NCBI RefSeq assembly: GCF_947241705.1
Contig: NC_079261.1
Coordinates: 620,001 to 684,000 of the forward strand
DNA length: 64,000 bases
Source of the DNA: Saccharomyces mikatae IFO 1815
Taxonomy: Eukaryota > Ascomycota > Saccharomycetes > Saccharomycetales > Saccharomycetaceae
Direction of reading: 5' to 3'
The number at the start of each line of letters is the position of its first letter. Positions within the stretch are counted from its first letter, which is position 1. The notes below the pieces were generated by a model, which saw only the letters and a program-made list of their open reading frames with translations, did no database searches and had not been told where the DNA came from. Made by a program: the position numbers and the translations under genes. Positions 1 through 9,862 of the stretch are shown piece after piece.

Positions 1-458
1 GTACTTACACTTCTACTCTAACCTCCACCTATATAATCACTCTTTCTGGGGAGTCCGCCAATGAAAAAGCAGAAAAGGTTACCACAAGCGTCACAGAAAT
101 TGCATCTACCGTAACTGAATCTGGCAGTACGTACACTTCTACCATAACTTCCACTTTGCTGGTTACGGTGCATAATTCTTATACCAGTGTCACTACTGCA
201 ACTTCTGTGGATAGAAACGCTGACTCTAATGTCGATGCTTTAGAAAAATTAGTATCTGCTGAGAAGCAATCCCAAGCGTTTAAAAGCACATCAACCAATG
301 AGGATTATTGCAGTGCGGCCACTAAGTATGTTACAGTTACTGCTGCTCCATCTACCCAACTTGTGACTACTACCGCGGAACCAATTGTTAAATATATTAC
401 TGTAACTGCTGATGCTGGTAACATTACAGGCTCCACCAACAATGGTACTCACATTTGA
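1..458 (+). CDS. SVS1: Svs1-like Ser/Thr-rich cell wall protein, C-terminal part
   Basis: The reading frame is open from the left edge of the window (first full codon at base 3) to a TGA at 456-458, so the gene is cut off at its 5' side. The visible 151 residues are very rich in Thr and Ser and contain repeated ITSTL/TVTA-type motifs, a single late Cys and a glycosylation-type end (NITGSTNNGTHI). This matches the C-terminal half of S. cerevisiae Svs1 (YPL163C), a cell wall/vacuolar Ser/Thr-rich protein linked to vanadate sensitivity. The assignment rests on the sequence and on the neighbour MLH3, which follows in the same order in S. cerevisiae. An internal ATG at 156 is not the start. Confidence 0.9.
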   Translation, partial: TYTSTLTSTYIITLSGESANEKAEKVTTSVTEIASTVTESGSTYTSTITSTLLVTVHNSYTSVTTATSVDRNADSNVDALEKLVSAEKQSQAFKSTSTNEDYCSAATKYVTVTAAPSTQLVTTTAEPIVKYITVTADAGNITGSTNNGTHI

Positions 459-896
459 TGTGCAATTATCAACGAAGCAAAGCAAGCCATTTTGATTAAA
501 TTCCCCTTATCACCGCCCAAGAGCTACTAGTGGTTTCTGATATTCTGTTCAGTAAAGTAAACAAACTAAAGAAAACATTCATATTACTGAGTTCGTAAAA
601 AAAAAAAAATATATATACTAAGTAGGCGTAGCTCGATTAGTACGTATATAAAAATCTTACTAAGAATACTAAGAACGATTGCTACTTTCTTTCATGCTGA
701 ACGAGCAGCACAAATGGTCCGCGTGTGTATTCCATTTACTTCTTTTCAATAACTTGCGAGCGCCACGAGAAGGGAGAAAAACATTCAGGATAATTTGTAA
801 TAAATATTAAAGAATGATTCCAATGGTAGCCAATATATAGATGAGAATGTGCTGTTAGGAAAGAATGAACGTAAATTCATCCACTATATTTGAAGA
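459..896. other. SVS1-MLH3 intergenic region
   Basis: A 438-bp AT-rich stretch with an A-run and alternating TA at about 597-616. It should hold the SVS1 3' end and the MLH3 promoter. I see no ORF, tRNA or repeat in it. Confidence 0.6.
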
Positions 897-3056
897 ATGG
901 GTCATCATATTGAGAAATTAGATTCTACGGTTTCGGAGATGCTTAAATCTCAAGTATGTGCAGTTTCATTAGCTTCAGCGGTTAGAGAAATAGTTCAGAA
1001 TTCTGTAGATGCTCATGCTACTACTATCGATGTCGTAATTGACCTTTACAACTTGAGCTTTGCTGTTTACGATGATGGCACTGGGTTAGGTCGAAGTGAC
1101 CTGAATATTTTAGCTACGCACAATTATACCTCCAAAATACAAAATATGAACGATTTAACAACAATTAAGACTTACGGCTATAGAGGGGATGCTCTATATA
1201 GCATTGCTAACGTCTCTAAACTATTTGTTTGTTCAAAGACAAAGGATTACAACTCTACATGGATGAGAAAATTTCCATCTAAAAGTGTTATGTTGAGTGA
1301 GAATGCCGAGCTTCCTATAGATCCTTTTTGGAAGATTCGTCCTTGGAGCCAGAAAGAATCTGGTACTGCTGTTGTTGTTGAGAATATGCTATATAATTTA
1401 CCGGTTCGGCGCAGAATTCTAAGAGAAGAACCTCCATTCAAAACTTTTAACGCATTGAAGGCAGATATGCTTCAGATACTGGTAATTCATCCAATGGTTT
1501 CACTTAGCGTACATTACACAGACAAATCCAGAGCGCACAAGGACGTCCTTTTCAGTTCAAAAAATATCACTAAAGGATTAACAAAGCATCAAAAGATGTC
1601 TCAAGTGTTGAGGAATGTATTTGGAGCAATTGTTCCACCGGATATGCTCAAGAAAGTTTCCCTGAAATATAAAAATTATCAAATTGAAGGCATTATATCC
1701 AAGATACCTGTTCGATTGAAGGATTTGCAGTTCATATATATCAACGGTAGACGTTACACAAACAGCGTCTTTCAAGGATATGTCGATACCTTATTTCAAG
1801 CACAAGATTTTGGTGACAAAAATTTAAGCTTACTTAAAACTAAAAGCGTGGGGAAGCCTTATCGTTCACATCCTTTATTCATCTTTGATATAAGGTGCCC
1901 CCAGACTATCGATGATCTATTACAAGATCCAGCCAAGAACATTATAAAACCTTCCCACATTAGTACCATTGAACCATTAATTATTAAAGCTGTTCGTTCC
2001 TTTCTGACATTTCAGGGCTACTTACCACCTGATAATTCGGATTCATCATTAAAGATGGTTAACTGTTCACCGGAAATAGCAACACCACTTGTCAATCGAA
2101 ACCAAATTAGCAAATGTGATCGTGTATTAAGTTCAAAAATGAAAATTGCACGTATTAATCCGTATGTAGAAAAACCTGAGGTCGATAAAAGGAAAATAAA
2201 CAAGGGTTCGATAAACTATGAAAGGATTAAAAAAATAAGACTTGACAACCAGAGATCATGCTTGCGTAAAAAACTCTCTTCCAGACTTTGCAGCAATGAT
2301 CTCACACAAGATTTTGACAATATAGAAAAAACAATGACAAATTTTTCCATATCCAGAGATATTCTAGCAAAATACGAAGTGATCAACCAAGTGGACAAGA
2401 AATTTGTTCTTATACGCTGTTCACACCAGTCTATTCATAACCTTCCAGTATTAATTCTAGTTGATCAACACGCTTGCGATGAGAGGATACGTCTGGAAGG
2501 CTTACTTCATAATCTACTGACAGAAGTTATAAGTGGTACTTTTGTTGCACAAGACCTAACCGATTGTTGCATTGAAATAGATCATACTGAAGCTGACTTA
2601 TTTAAGCATTATCAATGTGAATTTAAAAAATGGGGGATAGGCTATGAAGCAGTCAAGGGCACGCTAGAAACATCGCTTTTGAAAATCAAAACGTTACCTG
2701 AAATACTAGCCTCCAAGTACAATGGCGATAAAGTCTACTTAAAAATGGTATTACTACAACATGTACATGACTTGAAGGATTTTAAAAAGCTTCCAATGGA
2801 TTTGTCCCATTTCAGAAATCATACTTCGATTGATAAATTATACTGGTGGAAGTACTCAAGCTGTATTCCAACGGTTTTCCACGAAATCCTTAATAGTAAG
2901 GCATGCAGATCTGCGATTATGTTTGGAGATGAACTAACCCGGCAAGAGTGCATGATTCTAATTAGCAAGCTCTCACTATGTCATAATCCATTCCAGTGCG
3001 CTCATGGAAGGCCTTCTATGGTACCTATTGCAAAGTTAAAGCAAAAGAAACCTTAA
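897..3056 (+). CDS. MLH3: DNA mismatch repair / meiotic crossover endonuclease subunit Mlh3
   Basis: Encodes 719 residues. Mlh3 pairs with Mlh1 to form MutLgamma, which cuts DNA to make meiotic crossovers and helps repair insertion/deletion mismatches. The N-terminal GHKL ATPase is clear: EIVQNSVDAH at 31-40, DDGTG at 59-63 and GYRGDAL at 94-100. The C-terminal endonuclease metal site is intact: DQHACDERIRLE near 522-533, ACRSAIMFGDEL near 668-679 and CHNPFQCAHGRP near 695-706. The first ATG gives the same N-terminus as S. cerevisiae Mlh3 (715 residues, as I recall). The extra length is a basic KQKKP tail after the usual ...AELK-type end. The central linker (about 370-500) is the most divergent part, as is normal for the family. 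Confidence 0.97.
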   Translation: MGHHIEKLDSTVSEMLKSQVCAVSLASAVREIVQNSVDAHATTIDVVIDLYNLSFAVYDDGTGLGRSDLNILATHNYTSKIQNMNDLTTIKTYGYRGDALYSIANVSKLFVCSKTKDYNSTWMRKFPSKSVMLSENAELPIDPFWKIRPWSQKESGTAVVVENMLYNLPVRRRILREEPPFKTFNALKADMLQILVIHPMVSLSVHYTDKSRAHKDVLFSSKNITKGLTKHQKMSQVLRNVFGAIVPPDMLKKVSLKYKNYQIEGIISKIPVRLKDLQFIYINGRRYTNSVFQGYVDTLFQAQDFGDKNLSLLKTKSVGKPYRSHPLFIFDIRCPQTIDDLLQDPAKNIIKPSHISTIEPLIIKAVRSFLTFQGYLPPDNSDSSLKMVNCSPEIATPLVNRNQISKCDRVLSSKMKIARINPYVEKPEVDKRKINKGSINYERIKKIRLDNQRSCLRKKLSSRLCSNDLTQDFDNIEKTMTNFSISRDILAKYEVINQVDKKFVLIRCSHQSIHNLPVLILVDQHACDERIRLEGLLHNLLTEVISGTFVAQDLTDCCIEIDHTEADLFKHYQCEFKKWGIGYEAVKGTLETSLLKIKTLPEILASKYNGDKVYLKMVLLQHVHDLKDFKKLPMDLSHFRNHTSIDKLYWWKYSSCIPTVFHEILNSKACRSAIMFGDELTRQECMILISKLSLCHNPFQCAHGRPSMVPIAKLKQKKP

Positions 3057-3311
3057 TCTGGAAAACAAAGAATCTCGCATGCTTTTTAATTTGCGCGGAT
3101 ATGCAAAATAAGAGGATTACCTCATCACGGTGTCAAAAACTGGGAAAATTGAAAAAAACAAAAGTGAAAAAAGAAACGTGCAGTCAATGTTACTCAAAGG
3201 TTGCATTATTGTTTTATGTTCTTCAAATAATATAGTTGTAGCTTGATATTCCTATTAATATGTTATTATTTATTTTTTATATACGCAAAACGAAAGAATC
3301 TAAAAGTAAAA

Positions 3312-4421
3312 ATGACTATTGATGAAAGCATACACGAAATTTCCCCGTTCTTCCAGGTAAAGCAAACTAAATGGGGCGGTAGGGCTTGCTTTAGTAATGC
3401 TAATATTCCTAAAGGGACAACAGTCTTGCAAGTTAGTAATTCTACGGGAACATCTATTTCATATGAATTTAGAAAAGAAGTTTGCCACAATTGTTTCGCA
3501 TATGCCAATGCGAGAACCATGAAATACAGACTAAATTATGAATCTGTAAAATATTTAATTCGTGATCCGCATTGCCAGATCAATCCCAAAAAATTTCTTG
3601 GTGCTGGGCTATGGTTCTGTTCAGATCATTGCAAGACATCATATCTTCAAATACCAAATATTATTGAACTAATCGAATGTTATGAAATATTGCTGCACCA
3701 TTTTCCAAATATGTTGAAAAGATATAACATTACTTCCGAACAGGAGAAAAAATTGAACTCTATCCCAATTTCAGAAAGCATCATACAGTCTGTATGGGAT
3801 GAAATTGAAAATGACTGGATACCGCGTATTAATAACATGAAAACGACTAAGAAAATTAACCAATTGCCACCCATTAGCGAAGATGAATACAGCTGCATTA
3901 GATTTGTGTGCGAAAGTTTGTTTAAACTAAAATATATGAATCCTCAGTGCGTAACATATCATGCTTTCAATATGTTACAATCTAATGAGCTTAGTAAAAT
4001 AACAAGGTTTCCTGTCTTATTGAACTTTCAAAAATTGGTATTCCAAACACTCTACATTATGTTACCTTCACACTTGCGTAAAATGCTCTCCATACCGCTG
4101 TTGAGACACATCTTAGGTACTGAATATGGAAATGCGTTTGGTCTATGGCAAGAAGGTGAAGCGTCAGAAAGCAGGGAGTTTTTTGGATATTGGGTATTTC
4201 CAGAAGCTTCCTATTTCAACCATTCTTGTAACCCCAACGTGACAAAATATCGTAAAGGTAATTCAATGCTGTTTAATGTGAATAAAGACATAAAAAAAGA
4301 CGAGCAAATCTGCATCGATTATTCCGGGGTACTGGACTTACCAACCACAAAACGCCGGAAATTTCTGGCTGATAGTTGGTTCTTCGATTGTGCTTGTGAA
4401 AGATGTATGTCAGAATTGTAG
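3312..4421 (+). CDS. SET6: SET domain protein Set6
   Basis: Encodes 369 residues from the ATG at 3312. An in-frame ATG at 3243 would add 23 hydrophobic residues absent from S. cerevisiae Set6, so I do not use it. The protein is a SMYD-like split SET protein: a Cys-rich zinc-finger-like insertion (CHNC near residue 58, then WFCSDHC near 104), the core NHSCNPN motif near 302-308, ICIDYSG near 335 and a post-SET Cys cluster CACERC at the end. It belongs to the putative lysine methyltransferases, but no substrate is established for Set6 to my knowledge. Its last 12 bases overlap the end of convergent ATG29. Confidence 0.95.
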   Translation: MTIDESIHEISPFFQVKQTKWGGRACFSNANIPKGTTVLQVSNSTGTSISYEFRKEVCHNCFAYANARTMKYRLNYESVKYLIRDPHCQINPKKFLGAGLWFCSDHCKTSYLQIPNIIELIECYEILLHHFPNMLKRYNITSEQEKKLNSIPISESIIQSVWDEIENDWIPRINNMKTTKKINQLPPISEDEYSCIRFVCESLFKLKYMNPQCVTYHAFNMLQSNELSKITRFPVLLNFQKLVFQTLYIMLPSHLRKMLSIPLLRHILGTEYGNAFGLWQEGEASESREFFGYWVFPEASYFNHSCNPNVTKYRKGNSMLFNVNKDIKKDEQICIDYSGVLDLPTTKRRKFLADSWFFDCACERCMSEL

Positions 4422-5048
4422 CCTATCCATTAGTGCTTCTTCTAACGCAGATTTACTGACGCTTAAACTCGATGATAAGTCGTCATCTGAACTATTATAT
4501 TCAGGTTCTTCGTCAACACCATTATCTGTCAAGTTCATATCTACTTTATTGCCATTATTTACTTTTGTCTTGTGAATATTCAAAACTTTAGAAGTTTGTA
4601 AATGCTGTAACGCTTCATTTGTGACTTCTACTTCAACTTCTTCGGAATTCCCCCTGTCCGTTGCTAACAGGCTTTCAGGTTCTGCCAATATATTATCATT
4701 CTGTAGGTTAGGGATGTATTTATGTAGCATACCAAACATCCCTTCATTTACTCGCACATTTGACAACTTCTCAAGATCTCTTTTTTTCTCTAATTGTAAT
4801 TGTAGGAGCTCTAGATGGTTGGCAAATAGTTTGTATGTTCTCTTTTTTAAAAAAAACTCTGGCGTTTCAAGGATTTCGGATAGATTTTGCCAATCTACTT
4901 GATCTTGGGAATAATTCAAATTTGATACCATTGCCCAAAGTTGGCGCTCCTTTGCACCATTCCACTCAAATTTTGGAGGATCTACAAATCCTTCTGGTCT
5001 CTTCCCTTTAACCTTCACATAAACAACTGTATTCTCACTATTCATCAT
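4410..5048 (-). CDS. ATG29: Autophagy protein Atg29
   Basis: Encodes 212 residues. Atg29 forms the Atg17-Atg31-Atg29 scaffold that organises the phagophore assembly site during starvation autophagy. The N-terminal half (VVYVKVKGKRPEGF, the FEWNG...LW core and NYSQDQVDWQNLS) matches the conserved Atg29 domain. The C-terminal half is acidic and Ser-rich and ends with a conserved block (SLSVSKSALEEALMDRLQF). Length is one residue below S. cerevisiae (213). The last 12 bases overlap the 3' end of SET6 on the other strand, so the two transcripts must overlap. Confidence 0.95.
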   Translation of the reverse strand: MMNSENTVVYVKVKGKRPEGFVDPPKFEWNGAKERQLWAMVSNLNYSQDQVDWQNLSEILETPEFFLKKRTYKLFANHLELLQLQLEKKRDLEKLSNVRVNEGMFGMLHKYIPNLQNDNILAEPESLLATDRGNSEEVEVEVTNEALQHLQTSKVLNIHKTKVNNGNKVDMNLTDNGVDEEPEYNSSDDDLSSSLSVSKSALEEALMDRLQF

Positions 5049-5136
5049 TAGGTAAAATTAACGACAGTATCGCTATATTTCTACTAGTTGATTCACATCC
5101 CTTTACCTTTATGAATTTTAAAACAGCTTGATTTGA

Positions 5137-5142
5137 ACGCGT
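5137..5142 (+). promoter_or_regulatory. MCB-type ACGCGT element between ATG29 and REV3
   Basis: An ACGCGT hexamer sits 121 bp upstream of the REV3 start, in the shared divergent promoter with ATG29. ACGCGT is the MluI cell-cycle box bound by MBF (Mbp1/Swi6), which drives many DNA synthesis genes in late G1. A single hexamer can occur by chance, so its function here is inference. Confidence 0.35.
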
Positions 5143-5252
5143 CTCCAAATAAGTCATGAGAAAAAAAAATCAGAAATCTCATTGTGTAACTAACTGTACA
5201 TGTGAGAAGCAATATTTAGGCCATACGACATTATAAGTCATAAAGATATAAA

Positions 5253-5306
5253 ATGTCTAAAAATGTTGCAGGAGCAGAACGATACAACAGAGGACAATAC
5301 TTTTAG
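5253..5306 (+). promoter_or_regulatory. Short upstream ORF overlapping the REV3 start
   Basis: An ATG at 5253, ten bases before the REV3 ATG and in a different frame, opens a 17-codon ORF that ends at TAG 5304-5306, inside the REV3 coding sequence. It begins AAAATGTC, a reasonable yeast start context. If the mRNA leader includes it, ribosomes that start here would bypass the REV3 start, which would keep polymerase zeta levels low. The transcript start is not visible from sequence. Confidence 0.5.
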
Positions 5307-8300
5307 TTCCTTTTCTAAATCGGATTTAGCCTATTTTAGGGTTCAATTGAATAATCATGACTACTACATGTCGAAACCCACCTCATTGGACCGATCTCAT
5401 GGTGAAAGCTTACCTTTAAACCAGTTTTCCAAAGTACCAACTATAAGGGTATTTGGCGCTTTACCCACAGGCCACCAAGTACTGTGTCATGTCCATGGTA
5501 TTTTACCATACATATTCATCAAGTATGATGGGCAGGTATCTGACACAAGTACGTTGAAACACCAACGATGTGCTCAAATACACAGGATACTGGAAGAAAA
5601 GATCAAAGAGTCCTATAAAGGGGAAAAGGATAATAGACAGGATACACACAGCGAAGGACTTGGAAATCTTAATTTTGTTGCTGATGTGTCTATCGTAAAG
5701 GGTATACCGTTTTATGGTTACCATGTTGGATGGATGCTATTTTATAAAATATCTCTACTCAATCCATCCTGTTTAAATAGGATTTCCGAACTGGTTAGAG
5801 GCGGTAAAGTTTTTGATAAGAGGTTTGAAATCTATGAGTCACATATTCCTTACTTACTGCAATGGACAGCCGATTTCAATTTATTTGGATGCTCCTGGAT
5901 AAACATCGAGAAGTGCTATTTTCGTTTTCCTGTTTTAAACAGTATGTTGGACATAGATAAGATGACACTTAATGATGAACTCCAGTTATTGTTAGATCGA
6001 TACTGTGACTTACACCATAACGTACTAAGTAGGAAGGATTTTCCACGGATTGGTAATGGATTGATTGAAATAGATATATTGCCACAGTTCATCAAGAATA
6101 CGGACAAATTACAACATAGGCAATTACATCACGACTTTTTAGAGAAGTTGAGGGACACTTCTGAAGTACTTGTAAAACCATATGTATCTTCCACTAAAGA
6201 TATGGTAAATGAACTTGCGAGACAAAGAAAAGCTTTGTCATTACAGGAATATAAAGTGCCTCCAGAAATGAACCGTCTCACAATTAATCACAAATGGCAG
6301 TCTTCTGAAGAGTTTGAAGCGTTTTATAGAAAAAAGCAACATATGACAAGTACTTTTGATGGTCAAGTACCAAATTTTGAGAATTTCATAGATAAAAATC
6401 AAAGATTCTCCGATATAAAAACGCCATACGAAGCATTATCGCAACTATGGCCAAGGCTGCCACAAACTGGAGTTGACAATGCTAATGTGCCGAACAAAAA
6501 GATGGACGAGAAATTTGAACCTTCAATCACAGAGTACGAGATGTGGAGTATTGAAAATGACGAAGAGGGTTTACAAGAAATAAATAATAAGCTCGAGCTT
6601 CATCCATGTTTACCAGAGAGTCCCGAATATTCAAGACACACATCTACATCCTCAGACCAACAAACGAGACCTCAGAATACGATTGAATTATCTATGGACT
6701 GCGCTTTAACACAAAATATGGCAAGGAAACGAAAGTTTAAAGCATTTGCTTCCACCAAAAAGATATCTCTATTGCCCAGCAAAAAACAGAAGGTTGGTGC
6801 TGTAGATATATGCTATGGGAAGGAAGCTTTCATTTATAAAGAGCCTCCCTTTGGTTACCGAGATATCCTTGATAACTTGGAAGCTGAGGGATTTCCAAAA
6901 ATGGAGTATATAGACCCTTTCTTTTCAAACCCAGTTGACCTAGAGAATAGACGATATGAGTATGCAGGCAAAAGGTTTGAGGTAAATTCAACACACTTAT
7001 CCGCAAGAATACCAATCCAATTTGGGGGAGAGCTCGTATCTGTTTATAATAAGCCACCTTTTGATATGTTTTCCTCCTGGAAATATGTGATGAAGCCACC
7101 TAGATATGATACTGTACTAAAATGGCACAACGAAAAAGCGTTTATGGAAAAAAATTATACTCAGTCTCAGGTAGATATGAACACACCTCGCAGTAAGTTC
7201 TTATACAAATTTGCTAGTGATACATCGGTAAATCCGAAAAGAAAAGGAAGACTTGTCCACGACTCTCTAACTCATTTGACACTTGAGATCCATGTAAACA
7301 CCAGAGAAAATAAAAATCCAGATCCTGCAATAGATGAAGTTTCCATGATTACATGGTGTCTCGAAGAAGAAACATTTCCTCTGGATTTAGATATCGCTTA
7401 TGAAGGAATTATGATTGTTCACAGAGACTTCGAGGATAGTACTTTTCCGATCAGAATCCAGCGATGTGTTAAGGACATCCCGGTTATGTTCTATGAAAGC
7501 GAGTTCGATATGTTTGAGGCACTAACTGATTTAGTACTACTTTTAGATCCTGATATTCTTTCCAGTTTTGAAATACACAATTCTTCTTGGGGTTATATAA
7601 TCGACAGGTGTGAAAAAATCCATCGATTCGATATTATCAAAGAACTTTCCCGAGTTAAATACCTATTCAGTAACAAATCGTTGGATACTTGGGGATATAC
7701 GCATTCTTCAGGAATTCAGATTACAGGACGACATATGGTTAATATATGGAGGGCATTAAGGTCTGACGTGAACTTAACGCAATATACTGTAGAAAGTGCT
7801 GCATTCAATCTTCTGCATAAACGACTACCCCACTTTTCATATAAATCCCTAACCAACATGTGGAATGCTAAAAGCAACTCAACCAATTTAAAGACTGTAA
7901 TATATTATTGGTTATCAAGAGCTCAAGTAAATATTCAACTACTAAGAAAGCAAGATTACATAGCTCGAAATATTGAACAAGCAAGATTGATTGGCATTGA
8001 TTTTCATTCTGTATATTACAGAGGGTCTCAGTTTAAAGTAGAGTCGTTTTTAATCCGAATATGCAAGTCCGAAAGTTACATTCTTCTCTCTCCAGGTAAG
8101 AAAGATGTTCGCAAGCAAAAAGCACTGGAATGTGTTCCTTTAGTCATGGAGCCAGAATCTGCCTTCTACAAAAGTCCTTTAGTTGTTCTAGATTTCCAGT
8201 CATTATACCCGTCAATTATGATTGGATATAACTATTGCTATTCGACTATGATAGGAAGAGTGAGGGAAATAAGCTTAAGGGAAAATAAGATCGGAGTGGC

Positions 8301-9783
8301 TAAGTTCTCACTACCAAGAAACATATTGACCTTGCTTAAAAATGATGTGACTATTGCACCAAATGGCGTCATTTATGCCAAAACCTCGGTTAGAAAATCA
8401 ACCTTATCAAAAATGTTAACAGATATTCTTGATGTTAGAGTAATGTTAAAGAAAACGATAGACGAATTAGGTGATGATAACGCTACCTTAAAAAGGCTTT
8501 TAAATAACAAACAACTGGCACTTAAATTATTAGCGAACGTCACTTATGGTTACACATCGGCCTCATTTTCCGGGCGAATGCCATGTTCTGATTTAGCTGA
8601 TAGCATTGTACAAACAGGTAGAGAAACTTTGGAGAAAGCAATAGATATCATTGAGAAAAATGATACCTGGAATGCTAAAGTTGTCTATGGTGATACAGAT
8701 AGTTTATTTGTGTACTTGCCGGGAAAAACTGCTGATGAAGCTTTTGCTATTGGCCATGCTATGGCAGAAAGAGTAACTCAAAGTAACCCAAAACCGATTT
8801 TCCTGAAGTTCGAGAAAGTATACCATCCTTCCATACTAGTTAGCAAAAAAAGGTACGTAGGATTTTCCTACGAAAGTCTCTCCCAAACTATTCCCTTTTT
8901 CGATGCCAAGGGTATTGAAACTGTTAGAAGAGACGGTATTCCAGCGCAGCAGAAGATTGTTGAAAAATGTATCCGATTACTTTTCCGGACTAAAGACCTT
9001 TCACAGATCAAGAAGTACCTTCAATCAGAATTTTCTAAAATACAAAGGGGCAAGGTATCTGTCCAAGATTTTTGCTTCGCAAAAGAAGTTAAGTTAGGAG
9101 CGTATAAAAGCGATAAAACAGCACCTGCAGGAGCAGTGGTTGCAAAAAGGAAGATAAACGAGGACCATAGGGCAGAACCTCAATACAAGGAGCGTGTACC
9201 ATACCTCGTTGTTAAGGGTAAGCAGGGCCAACTTCTTAGGGAAAGATGTTTATCACCGGAAGAATTTTTAGGAAAAGAGGACCTAGAGCTAGACTCAGAA
9301 TATTACATAAACAAGACTCTGATACCTCCTCTTGATAGATTGTTCAATTTAATTGGTATAAATGTTGGTACCTGGGCCCAGGAAGTAGTAAAATCCAAGA
9401 GGACCAACACAACTGGTAAAAAAGGAGAAAACTTAGTGAGAATAGGTACTTCTTTAACATGTTGCAATTGTGGAGAGGAACTAACTAAACCAAATACGAT
9501 ACAACTTTGTAGTGACTGTTTAAAGGAAAATAGGACCACATCGTCATCGTTTCTAATCGAGAAAATAAAGAAACAAAAAAATTATGAAACGTTGAAGACT
9601 GTATGCAGGACATGCAGTTATCGTTACACCTCTGATGCAGGCATTGAAAGTGACCATATAGCTAGCGAATGCAATTCCTATGACTGCCCGGTGTTTTATT
9701 CTCGTGTAAAGTCAGAAAAATATTTGAAAAGTAATCTATCTGTTCGGAGAGAAGAGGCGTTAATATCTCTAAATGATTGGTAA
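5263..9783 (+). CDS. REV3: DNA polymerase zeta catalytic subunit Rev3
   Basis: Encodes 1506 residues (1504 in S. cerevisiae, as I recall). Rev3 is the B-family catalytic subunit of translesion polymerase zeta and works with Rev7 and Pol31/Pol32. Polymerase motif A (DFQSLYPSIM) lies near residue 977, motif B (KLLANVTYGYTSASFSG) near 1090 and motif C (VYGDTDS) near 1142-1148, with both catalytic aspartates present. The C-terminal CysA site (CCNC...CSDC, about 1399-1425) and CysB site (CRTC...C...C, about 1448-1475, the Fe-S site) are complete. The N-terminal third is conserved and the 330-550 linker is divergent. I chose the 5263 ATG because the residues after it (EQNDT, SKSD) align with the S. 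cerevisiae N-terminus. An overlapping uORF lies just upstream. Confidence 0.98.
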   Translation: MLQEQNDTTEDNTFSSFSKSDLAYFRVQLNNHDYYMSKPTSLDRSHGESLPLNQFSKVPTIRVFGALPTGHQVLCHVHGILPYIFIKYDGQVSDTSTLKHQRCAQIHRILEEKIKESYKGEKDNRQDTHSEGLGNLNFVADVSIVKGIPFYGYHVGWMLFYKISLLNPSCLNRISELVRGGKVFDKRFEIYESHIPYLLQWTADFNLFGCSWINIEKCYFRFPVLNSMLDIDKMTLNDELQLLLDRYCDLHHNVLSRKDFPRIGNGLIEIDILPQFIKNTDKLQHRQLHHDFLEKLRDTSEVLVKPYVSSTKDMVNELARQRKALSLQEYKVPPEMNRLTINHKWQSSEEFEAFYRKKQHMTSTFDGQVPNFENFIDKNQRFSDIKTPYEALSQLWPRLPQTGVDNANVPNKKMDEKFEPSITEYEMWSIENDEEGLQEINNKLELHPCLPESPEYSRHTSTSSDQQTRPQNTIELSMDCALTQNMARKRKFKAFASTKKISLLPSKKQKVGAVDICYGKEAFIYKEPPFGYRDILDNLEAEGFPKMEYIDPFFSNPVDLENRRYEYAGKRFEVNSTHLSARIPIQFGGELVSVYNKPPFDMFSSWKYVMKPPRYDTVLKWHNEKAFMEKNYTQSQVDMNTPRSKFLYKFASDTSVNPKRKGRLVHDSLTHLTLEIHVNTRENKNPDPAIDEVSMITWCLEEETFPLDLDIAYEGIMIVHRDFEDSTFPIRIQRCVKDIPVMFYESEFDMFEALTDLVLLLDPDILSSFEIHNSSWGYIIDRCEKIHRFDIIKELSRVKYLFSNKSLDTWGYTHSSGIQITGRHMVNIWRALRSDVNLTQYTVESAAFNLLHKRLPHFSYKSLTNMWNAKSNSTNLKTVIYYWLSRAQVNIQLLRKQDYIARNIEQARLIGIDFHSVYYRGSQFKVESFLIRICKSESYILLSPGKKDVRKQKALECVPLVMEPESAFYKSPLVVLDFQSLYPSIMIGYNYCYSTMIGRVREISLRENKIGVAKFSLPRNILTLLKNDVTIAPNGVIYAKTSVRKSTLSKMLTDILDVRVMLKKTIDELGDDNATLKRLLNNKQLALKLLANVTYGYTSASFSGRMPCSDLADSIVQTGRETLEKAIDIIEKNDTWNAKVVYGDTDSLFVYLPGKTADEAFAIGHAMAERVTQSNPKPIFLKFEKVYHPSILVSKKRYVGFSYESLSQTIPFFDAKGIETVRRDGIPAQQKIVEKCIRLLFRTKDLSQIKKYLQSEFSKIQRGKVSVQDFCFAKEVKLGAYKSDKTAPAGAVVAKRKINEDHRAEPQYKERVPYLVVKGKQGQLLRERCLSPEEFLGKEDLELDSEYYINKTLIPPLDRLFNLIGINVGTWAQEVVKSKRTNTTGKKGENLVRIGTSLTCCNCGEELTKPNTIQLCSDCLKENRTTSSSFLIEKIKKQKNYETLKTVCRTCSYRYTSDAGIESDHIASECNSYDCPVFYSRVKSEKYLKSNLSVRREEALISLNDW

Positions 9784-9862
9784 CATGAACAGAGGGAAAA
9801 ATATCACAAATGATGAATAGTTAATTACTTTTATGTATAATGTTTTTATGCAAGACGAAGAA

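Noticed and set aside
2996-3235. A 79-codon plus-strand ORF overlapping the end of MLH3
   Set aside because: It begins in MLH3 in another frame and continues into spacer. No domain.
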